In this document: positions 57,651 through 64,000 of the stretch, piece by piece
Layout of the letters: every line of letters starts with the position of its first letter
How positions within the stretch are numbered: position 1 is the first letter of the stretch
NCBI RefSeq assembly: GCF_002811245.1
Contig: NZ_NIVQ01000007.1
Coordinates: 1 to 64,000 of the forward strand
From: Vibrio salilacus
GTDB taxonomy: Bacteria; Pseudomonadota; Gammaproteobacteria; Enterobacterales; Vibrionaceae
DNA length: 64,000 bases
Direction of reading: 5' to 3'
Notes under the pieces: model-generated
What the model was told of the DNA's origin: nothing
The model's input: only the letters and a program-made list of their open reading frames with translations
Databases searched by the model: none
Position numbers and translations under genes: made by a program

Positions 57651-58201
57651 TTTTGACTCCTTAAAGATTGTTCTAACTGGATGGCTTTTCGCTCGCACAT
57701 TTTGCTTAAGCGAGCATGAATAAACATCCCCGCAAGCGCGGCGACCATACCGGCCATGGTAGGCAACGTGGCTAAAGAAATGCCGGATGCCATTAATTTC
57801 GGATTGCTACTGCCCTGTGTTGCCATCACATCAAACACAGTGATCATCCCCGTCACAGTGCCAAGCAAACCAAGCATAGGGAAAATGGCCACCAACACTT
57901 TGATCATCGAAAGATTTTTGTGCAGTTGCGTATCGGCTTGAGCTAGCCATCCTTGGCGAATTTGATGCGCATACCAAGAGTGATGATCGACCCTTGCTTG
58001 CCACTGAGCACCCAATTGAGCCTTCACTTTAGGAAACTCAATGGTGATATACAGCACTCGCTCGATAATCAGCAGCCAACACACGACAACGGCCGCAGCC
58101 AGCCACCGTAAAATAGGGCCGCCTTGATGCATAAAACTAACCAAAGTCGAGGCCCAATCTTCACTGATCAAACCCAGTGTATTGAGTAGGACCTGCTCCA
58201 T
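57647..58201 (-). CDS. exbB: ExbB/TolQ-family proton channel protein
   Basis: The 184-residue protein has three transmembrane helices (about 30-50, 95-120, 135-160) with the family segments IFPMLGLLGTVTGMITVFDVM and GISLATLPTMAGMVAALAGMFIHARL. It is the compact ExbB2-type partner of the larger TtpC protein. It overlaps both neighbours by one to four bases. Confidence 0.9.
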   Translation of the reverse strand: MEQVLLNTLGLISEDWASTLVSFMHQGGPILRWLAAAVVVCWLLIIERVLYITIEFPKVKAQLGAQWQARVDHHSWYAHQIRQGWLAQADTQLHKNLSMIKVLVAIFPMLGLLGTVTGMITVFDVMATQGSSNPKLMASGISLATLPTMAGMVAALAGMFIHARLSKMCERKAIQLEQSLRSQK

Positions 58202-59568
58202 TATGCTGCGCTCTCGGCTGTGTAGTTAGGGCTATCTTTACTGTGCGACGATTCGCGTTCAGCTTGCTCTGCCACCAGACCAATACCTTGTTTTTCAAGA
58301 ATATTACGCACATTTTCTGCTTGAGAATTCAAGATGGTATGCGCCAAAAGCAGTGGCATTGCTGCGATCAGGCCAAGCACGGTTGTCACTAACGCCATCG
58401 AGATACCGCCCGCCATCACTTTCGGGTCACCGTTACCAAACTGAGTGATCACTTGGAAGGTTTCGATCATACCCGTTACCGTGCCTAGTAAGCCAAGCAT
58501 AGGAGCTAGAGCAGCAAGAAGCTTCAGCATCGACAACCCTTTTTCTAGGTGGGTTTGCTCATCAACAACAGCTTCCAAAAGACGTAGCTCTAACGCTTCT
58601 ACGCTGCGATGCTTGTCTTTATGGTACACCGCAAGCACACGACCCAAAGGGTTGTCTCCTGGCTGCGCTGGGGTTTTCAATTGCTGGATGATTTTCTGGC
58701 GCGAAATCATCAGCGATGTACCACGTACAAGTGCAATCAATAGGCCGATAGCCAATAAACCAAGGATGATTTTGCCGACAACGCCGCCTGCATTAAGGCG
58801 ATCAGCCAACGTCGGTGAGTTTGCGAGCTGTTCAAGAAGAATGCCGCGTGACGGATCAATAACAAGCGCCTCAATGTCACCAGAGGAAAGAGTACTTGCC
58901 GTTGGGCCATTGTTAGGCTGACGTAGATAGTTTACCGCATCTCCGCGTTGACCATTCCACTTAACGTAGCCAGTCTCATCCAGCAGCGCCATAGAACCAA
59001 GACGAACACCATTAAGCGTTTGTTCACGACCTTCGCCATTTAGCAGTGTGAAAGAGACGTTTGCCATCTCACCACTTGCTTTGATTTGTTCTTCCATGCT
59101 GTGCCACATCGCCTGAAGTTGGGTCAACGTTGGCAGTGATTTAGCCGCAACAATAGCATCGATTTCTTTCTGATATGAGTTGGCATCGACACCCGTTACT
59201 GAGCTCTTGAGCTCTGACTCTAGCTCTTTTGCGTTCTGGCGAACGACGCCAAATAGCTCACCTAAGCTCCCGGTTTCTAAACGTAGCTTTTCTTCTAGCT
59301 GCGCCAATTCCGCTTCGTTTTCACCGAAAGTAACACTTAATGAATCCGCTTCTGCTTGAAGAGCAGCTCGCTGTGCCGCCAATTTATTCTTTATAGCCTG
59401 TAGCTCTTGCTCTGTTTGCTTAAAACCTGATTCACGCGCAACATTGTGCGATTGCTGTTGACGATTTTCTTGCTGCGCCTTGTGCAACAACGCTTCACTA
59501 GCAAACGTTGTATGAGGCATTAATGCGGCTGTCGAAATGAGTGCAACCGATAACCATTTTTTCATCAT
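58201..59568 (-). CDS. ttpC: TtpC-type MotA/TolQ/ExbB protein with periplasmic coiled coil
   Basis: TtpC is the extra ExbB-like subunit that Vibrio TonB2-type systems need. The 455-residue protein has a signal-like N-terminus, a periplasmic coiled coil (about 25-120), an extra domain to about 255, then three transmembrane helices with LLAALAPMLGLLGTVTGMIETF and GGISMALVTTVLGLIAAMPLLLAH. The signal peptide places the N-terminal 250 residues in the periplasm. It starts right after the DUF3450 stop. Confidence 0.88.
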   Translation of the reverse strand: MMKKWLSVALISTAALMPHTTFASEALLHKAQQENRQQQSHNVARESGFKQTEQELQAIKNKLAAQRAALQAEADSLSVTFGENEAELAQLEEKLRLETGSLGELFGVVRQNAKELESELKSSVTGVDANSYQKEIDAIVAAKSLPTLTQLQAMWHSMEEQIKASGEMANVSFTLLNGEGREQTLNGVRLGSMALLDETGYVKWNGQRGDAVNYLRQPNNGPTASTLSSGDIEALVIDPSRGILLEQLANSPTLADRLNAGGVVGKIILGLLAIGLLIALVRGTSLMISRQKIIQQLKTPAQPGDNPLGRVLAVYHKDKHRSVEALELRLLEAVVDEQTHLEKGLSMLKLLAALAPMLGLLGTVTGMIETFQVITQFGNGDPKVMAGGISMALVTTVLGLIAAMPLLLAHTILNSQAENVRNILEKQGIGLVAEQAERESSHSKDSPNYTAESAA

Positions 59569-60336
59569 TTATTTGCCCTCCGCAGCGGTTAACGACACTG
59601 GCAGAGTTAACATGCTCGGCGCGATCTGTTTATTCGCCATAGCGAACGCTTTATCTAGCTCTGATTTTTGCTCAGAACCCACTTGTTGCCATGCTTGTTG
59701 TTGCTGTGACCAGCTCCAGAATGTATCACCAGAGAAGCTACGCGCTACCAAAGACAAACGCCCTAAATAGAGAATATCCGCCTCCACAGCTTCATTGCCA
59801 CCCAGGTTAATCTTGCCTTGGTAAACACCAAGCTTGGTGCCGTAATCGATTTCGATTTGGTACGCTTCTAAAATACGACGAAACTTCTCTGCATCCGCAA
59901 CGTCTGCCCGCGTCATCATGGAGTCGAGCTTTGCAATTCGCTCCTCACGTTGCGCTTTGCGGATCGGTTTGTCGTTAGCGACGAGCACTTTTAAGCCTTC
60001 AAGCATGTGATACATCAAAGGCACCACACCTTGACGTGTTTGAGCAATCTGGTCAATCTGTTGATTAAGGCTTGATAGCTCTTGATCTTGACTTGCAACA
60101 AGGCTGACAAGATGATCGCGATAAATCTTCAAGTTACTGACTTCTTCTTGCAGCTGTTCGATTTCTGCCTCTAAAGTCAGCGCTTTTTCTGCACTGACAT
60201 CAACGCGTTTTTGGCTTTGTGCCGATGCTTGGTTAGTTTTACTCAGCAGCGCTTGTGCATCGTTAAGATCGTCCGCGTGAACGGGAATCAGGGTCGATGA
60301 CAGCAACAGAGCGAGACTTGATTTGATTAGATTCAT
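59569..60336 (-). CDS. DUF3450 periplasmic coiled-coil protein
   Basis: From MNLIKSSLAL the protein has 255 residues: a signal peptide (about 1-21, ending VHA), a long coiled coil (about 25-105) and a C-terminal globular domain (LGRLSLVARSFSGDTFWSW). DUF3450 proteins regularly precede ttpC in Vibrio and are thought to form part of the periplasmic TonB complex. The frame is open 21 codons upstream. The gene follows the receptor after a hairpin. Confidence 0.85.
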   Translation of the reverse strand: MNLIKSSLALLLSSTLIPVHADDLNDAQALLSKTNQASAQSQKRVDVSAEKALTLEAEIEQLQEEVSNLKIYRDHLVSLVASQDQELSSLNQQIDQIAQTRQGVVPLMYHMLEGLKVLVANDKPIRKAQREERIAKLDSMMTRADVADAEKFRRILEAYQIEIDYGTKLGVYQGKINLGGNEAVEADILYLGRLSLVARSFSGDTFWSWSQQQQAWQQVGSEQKSELDKAFAMANKQIAPSMLTLPVSLTAAEGK

Positions 60337-60370
60337 ACGAGTTATATTTTCTGTTTTCCAAAAACGACTA

Positions 60371-60394
60371 AAGGGGAAGACGTCGCCTCCCCTT
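60371..60394 (-). other. Hairpin between receptor and DUF3450 genes
   Basis: AAGGGGA (60371-60377) pairs with TCCCCTT (60388-60394) around a 10-nt loop and without a T run. It could act as a processing or partial-termination point that lets the receptor be made in excess over the energising complex. Confidence 0.5.
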
Positions 60395-60410
60395 GCCAAT
60401 CCGATTGTTA

Positions 60411-62498
60411 TCAGTACTTGAACTGAACGGTTGCCATGTAGTTTCGGCCTTCGCCAATCACCACATTACTTGCTCCCTGTTGTTGACTGTTGGTACTACC
60501 GCCACCAGCGAGGTAATCGGTATCGAACACGTTTTCAACATTGAAGCGAGCGACAATATCTAAGTTCTCATCGTACTTATGTGTATAAGCTACGCCCATA
60601 TCAACGCGTGCATAGCCATCTTTCTTAAAGGTGTTCGCAGCGTCGCCGTAACGAGCACCTTGGTAAATCAAACCTAAGTTGACGTTGGTGTTATGGTAAG
60701 CCTGATAGCTCGACCAAACACTGGCAGAAAACTCTGGCACATCAGCCGGACGGTTGCCCTTATACTCTGCACTTTGGCTAATTTCTGCATCAAGATACAT
60801 CGCTGAGGCTGTTAGTGAAAAATCATCAGTCACAAAGCCTTGAGCCAAAATTTCCGCACCACGGTGTACTTGCTCGCCATCTTGTGTCTTTTTGTACATG
60901 ATATCGTTACTAGCGTTGACACCATCTTCAACATCTAGCGAGATGTTTTCTAGCGTGATATCAAACAGTGCGCCAGTCAGGTACAAACGCTGATCAAACA
61001 GCTCCCACTTAGTGCCCATTTCATAAGAAACGCCGCGCTCTGCATCAAGTTCTTCACCATCATTGGTATAGTCAGTGCCGCTTACCGTTCCCTGAGGCAT
61101 AAAGCTTTCAGAGTACTGAAGGTAAATTGAGCCATTGCTTGCCGGATGAAAAATAACACCAAGCTTTGGTGACACCTGACTTTCTGTCAGTTCATCACTG
61201 CGTTTTTCATCATAACGAACACCCGCTAATACTTGCCAGTAATCATTAATGGTCATCATATTTTGCGCATAAAAGCCCAACGTATCATATTGACTTGTTG
61301 GCCACCTTTTCGAGCTAGTCGGTTGAGGCTTTGTCACCGTCTCACCCGCGGGTACATACTCACCATCATGGAAGGCCATAAAACGATCGTAACTGTAATC
61401 TAGGTAGTTTGCGCCGACTAACAAAGTATTATCGGTTCCAAACAAAGAGAAATCCGTGGTCACGTCAACGTAGGCGGTATCAAATACCCAATGATCCGAA
61501 CGCTCGTTACCTTTGTGCTTAATGGTACCATTTTGATCGTACTTATCGAATTTCGGGTAAGATTCAACATCAAAGCGCTTAAAGTCTTGGCGATTGTAGC
61601 CCGCTTTTACGTTTACCTTATCGGTCACTTGAGCATTAATGTTGATGCCGTAGTTCTCGACATCGTTGTCAATGTTCGACCACTGCGCATCCCAGATAGT
61701 CTGGTCACCTCGGGCTGCAGAACCATCGACAATATAGGCACCAGAATCGACGCTGCCATTATCTTGAGTACGGTCATAGTGCGCAGACAGCATGATCGCG
61801 TCAGTCAGGTCGTATTCGACAACCAAACCACCCAATGCACGTTCGGTTTGCGGCGAAGTCCCATCTGCGTACTTGCGCCATGAGCTGTCACTTTGCTTCG
61901 ACACTATCGCACGAGCACGAAACGTCTGTTCTTCATTCAATGCGCCACTGACGTCAAGCACAGTTCGCGAATAATCGTTTGAACCAATATCTTGGCTCAG
62001 GCCGATTTGAGTTTCTGTTGTTGGCTTCTTAGACACCATATTCACTAAGCCGCCAGGTTCAGATTTACCATATAGCAGACCTGATGGGCCTTTAAGCACT
62101 TCAACACGCTCTAACAGCTCAATAGGCTGACGGTAGTGTGACCAGTGCTGATGACCATCGCGCAAGAAGCCATCAGAGCTACTCAGCTCAAAACCACGCA
62201 GTGAGAAACGTTCACGGTTACGGCTTGTACCGCCTGCGCTGACACTGGCGTCGTTTTGTAGTACTTCACCAAGTGTACTTGCACGTTGTTCATCAATTAC
62301 CGTTTCATCGATAACCGCTACTTGTCCCGGCGTTTCCAATTGCGTCATTTCCATGCGCATTGCTGTACTGTTTGTATCCGCCTTGTAGCCGAACTCGCGA
62401 CCTTCTACAACTACATGTTCGTCTGTTTGAACTTCCGCCACTGCAGGTGTTGCTAACACCGCACCGATCACTAACGCCAACTGGCTCTTAGTAAACAT
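60411..62498 (-). CDS. TonB-dependent siderophore receptor
   Basis: The 695-residue outer membrane receptor has a signal peptide (about 1-21), a TonB-box-like segment DEHVVVEG (about 26-33), a plug domain (about 50-160; RFSLRGFELSSSDGFLRDGH, VEVLKGPSGLLYGKSEPGGLVN) and a 22-strand barrel ending in ATVQFKY. The plug motifs are those of ferric-siderophore receptors (FpvA/FhuA/FhuE group). The ligand cannot be told. It is the first gene of the TonB operon and has a Fur-box-like site upstream. Confidence 0.92.
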   Translation of the reverse strand: MFTKSQLALVIGAVLATPAVAEVQTDEHVVVEGREFGYKADTNSTAMRMEMTQLETPGQVAVIDETVIDEQRASTLGEVLQNDASVSAGGTSRNRERFSLRGFELSSSDGFLRDGHQHWSHYRQPIELLERVEVLKGPSGLLYGKSEPGGLVNMVSKKPTTETQIGLSQDIGSNDYSRTVLDVSGALNEEQTFRARAIVSKQSDSSWRKYADGTSPQTERALGGLVVEYDLTDAIMLSAHYDRTQDNGSVDSGAYIVDGSAARGDQTIWDAQWSNIDNDVENYGININAQVTDKVNVKAGYNRQDFKRFDVESYPKFDKYDQNGTIKHKGNERSDHWVFDTAYVDVTTDFSLFGTDNTLLVGANYLDYSYDRFMAFHDGEYVPAGETVTKPQPTSSKRWPTSQYDTLGFYAQNMMTINDYWQVLAGVRYDEKRSDELTESQVSPKLGVIFHPASNGSIYLQYSESFMPQGTVSGTDYTNDGEELDAERGVSYEMGTKWELFDQRLYLTGALFDITLENISLDVEDGVNASNDIMYKKTQDGEQVHRGAEILAQGFVTDDFSLTASAMYLDAEISQSAEYKGNRPADVPEFSASVWSSYQAYHNTNVNLGLIYQGARYGDAANTFKKDGYARVDMGVAYTHKYDENLDIVARFNVENVFDTDYLAGGGSTNSQQQGASNVVIGEGRNYMATVQFKY

Positions 62499-62577
62499 AT
62501 TGTCTAACTCCGATTATGTTCGGACACACATCGTTACTCTGTGATGCCACTTAATTATTTCGGAGGTGAATATAAGT

Positions 62578-62596
62578 GATAACCATTACCATTTGC
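62578..62596 (-). promoter_or_regulatory. Fur-box-like site upstream of the receptor operon
   Basis: On the minus strand GCAAATGGTAATGGTTATC matches the 19-bp Fur consensus at 14 positions; the inner TGGTAATGGTTATCA is close to the TGATAATnATTATCA core. AATGTAAATT lies upstream as at the PepSY promoter. Confidence 0.65.
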
Positions 62597-62722
62597 ATTT
62601 AATTTACATTCTTTGCATTTGTTTGGCTATGTAAATATTCTCTAATGTGACATTTCTCATCCAAAAGACCCGCTATTAATAAAAGAGGCCGTCAGCCATC
62701 AAAGGGGAGGAGGCGCGATTGG

Positions 62723-64000
62723 CTACTGCTTGAACAACAAGGTCACGGCTAAGCCACCATTGGAGCGATTGGATGCAATCGCTTGGCCTCCCATCATGCG
62801 CATCGATTCTTTGACAATCGCCAGCCCAAGGCCGTATCCAGCGCGTTTTTTATCTCGAGAAACATCTAATCGAGTAAAGGGATCAAAAATATCCTGTAGC
62901 TTATCTGGGTGAATCCCCGCGCCGTTGTCGGCAATCGTCAGGGCTAAATAACGGTGTTTGTCGGTCAATTTGTTGGTCAGCGAGACCTCAATTGTGGCTG
63001 CCTCTCCGGCGTATTTAATTGCGTTAGTGACTAGGTTATTCAAACAGCGCAGCACTAAGGTGTCATCACATTGTGCTTTGGTTTGGCTTGCACGCGAGTC
63101 AAATGTTAAGCTCTGGTTCGCTTTTAAATCGAACTTACAACGCTCAATTGGGGGCGCGAGAAGCTCAGCTAAATCACGCCATTTCAGCTCGCTGTCATAG
63201 CGAGCGTTCTCTAAACGACTAAACTGCAAAATCTCATCAATTAAATGATTGAGCTCATTCGCTTGCTGCTCCATTTGCGTCACTAGGCGTTGTTCGCTGT
63301 CACTCACTCGCTTGCGCAGCAGATGCAATACTAAGTTTTGCCGCGCCAGTGGTGTACGTAGCTCATGAGAAACGTCACGAATCAGCCGACGCTGTTTTTT
63401 CGCCAACGAATGAATCTCGATGGTCATATGATCAAAATCTTGCGCTAGTTCATTAAACTCACGCGTATTGGATTTGAGTTCATTGACCACACTGACATTA
63501 AAGTCACCGTTAGATAATTTTTTACTCGCCTCTCGTAATCGGTCCAGTGGCTGTTGGAGCCGCCTTGCTAGCAACCAGGAAAAGAGCGCCAAAATAACAA
63601 CCGCGATCACCACCTTTAATATCGAGAAGTAATAGATAAAGTCATGCGCCGGGTGCAATTGATGAGGAAGTTGGATCACTAAGTTGTTATTCTGCTCTAA
63701 AGGAATACTAATGATCGGTCGGCTGACTCTTCCCTCTAACGGCTGATCTAAGTCTCGTTTGAATTTGAGTTTGAATTCAAAGTGCGGATGCATCATTCGG
63801 TGGGTTAGCGGTTTTTGCTTTTGGTCTAAAACAAATAAGTAAAAACGCTGGGCGTTGGCCCAATCAGCTAACTCATCCATGTCACCATATTCTATCAACT
63901 GATTGGCTTGATCGGCCAAATCGAGCATTTCTACCTTGATACTCTCTGGCACTTTAAGCATCGCCTTGATCAAAGCTTGCTCGACCAATACCTGAACCAA
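62723..64000 (-). CDS. Sensor histidine kinase, truncated by the window edge
   Basis: The visible 425 residues are the C-terminal part of a membrane histidine kinase; the start lies beyond 64000. Visible are part of the periplasmic sensor, a second transmembrane helix (about 120-142, FSILKVVIAVVILALFSWLLA), HAMP (about 145-200), the H-box DVSHELRTPLAR, N-box NNLVTNAIKYA, G1 DNGAGI and G2 GYGLGLAIV. The H-box context resembles CpxA. The partner regulator should lie to the right. It precedes the receptor operon on the same strand, but co-regulation is not shown. Confidence 0.85.
   Translation of the reverse strand: MVQVLVEQALIKAMLKVPESIKVEMLDLADQANQLIEYGDMDELADWANAQRFYLFVLDQKQKPLTHRMMHPHFEFKLKFKRDLDQPLEGRVSRPIISIPLEQNNNLVIQLPHQLHPAHDFIYYFSILKVVIAVVILALFSWLLARRLQQPLDRLREASKKLSNGDFNVSVVNELKSNTREFNELAQDFDHMTIEIHSLAKKQRRLIRDVSHELRTPLARQNLVLHLLRKRVSDSEQRLVTQMEQQANELNHLIDEILQFSRLENARYDSELKWRDLAELLAPPIERCKFDLKANQSLTFDSRASQTKAQCDDTLVLRCLNNLVTNAIKYAGEAATIEVSLTNKLTDKHRYLALTIADNGAGIHPDKLQDIFDPFTRLDVSRDKKRAGYGLGLAIVKESMRMMGGQAIASNRSNGGLAVTLLFKQ

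Overview
The window looks like chromosome 1 of a Vibrio or close Vibrionaceae relative. The evidence is the run nadK/grpE/dnaK/dnaJ/minor pilins, the order recN-bamE-rnfH/ratA-smpB-ssrA, a tmRNA tag reading ANDENYALAA, a TtpC-type TonB cluster, and Vibrio-type small families (DUF3149, DUF3622, DUF4250, DUF3581). Most of the window is core housekeeping sequence with moderate GC.

Layout. 1-540: an array of 96-bp repeats built on the 5' half of a tRNA-Pro gene (minus strand), then a possible tRNA-type promoter and a possible FNR site. 542-5704: a DUF3149 micro-membrane protein, smrA, rluF, upp (minus), a PurR-boxed purMN operon and yaeP-DUF4250. 5769-15355: DUF3622, purL (PurR box), mltF, a 44-aa basic protein, tadA, a collapsed LysR regulator, and the glutathione-dependent formaldehyde pair frmA-fghA. 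15441-30373: an AbgT transporter, the minor type IV pilin cluster, dnaJ, dnaK (sigma-32 promoter), a dicarboxylate-type symporter, grpE, nadK, recN (two LexA boxes), bamE, rnfH/ratA and smpB.

30440-36360 is the accessory spot. ssrA is followed by a small AT-rich insert with a HipA-type kinase and an HTH partner, preceded by three palindromic operators at an exact 41-bp period. A degraded tmRNA-3'-end-like sequence lies beyond it. Next come a BCCT transporter overlapping a homocysteine S-methyltransferase gene, and the scar of a second BCCT gene that kept only its first codons and its tail. 36523-48738 holds mixed metabolic genes: VOC protein, Sua5-type tRNA modification enzyme, DUF429, a secreted subtilase with a separate propeptide-like protein beside it, plsC, a degenerate MBL-fold protein with a divergent LysR regulator, a GNAT-nitrilase fusion, metY and DUF3581.

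48863-62498 is the most interesting region: two minus-strand operons, each behind a Fur-box-like sequence. The first encodes a siderophore-type TonB-dependent receptor and a complete energising complex (DUF3450, TtpC, ExbB, ExbD, TonB, TPR). The second encodes a PepSY membrane protein, DUF2271, DUF4198, a small periplasmic protein, a DUF6162 protein, and a metal ABC importer with two binding proteins. The second operon follows the order of the Pseudomonas pyoverdine iron-release genes fpvGHJK-CDEF, with two periplasmic proteins added. The inferred pathway is receptor uptake of a ferric siderophore into the periplasm, reduction there, and ABC import of the free metal. The window ends inside a sensor histidine kinase gene that runs off the right edge.
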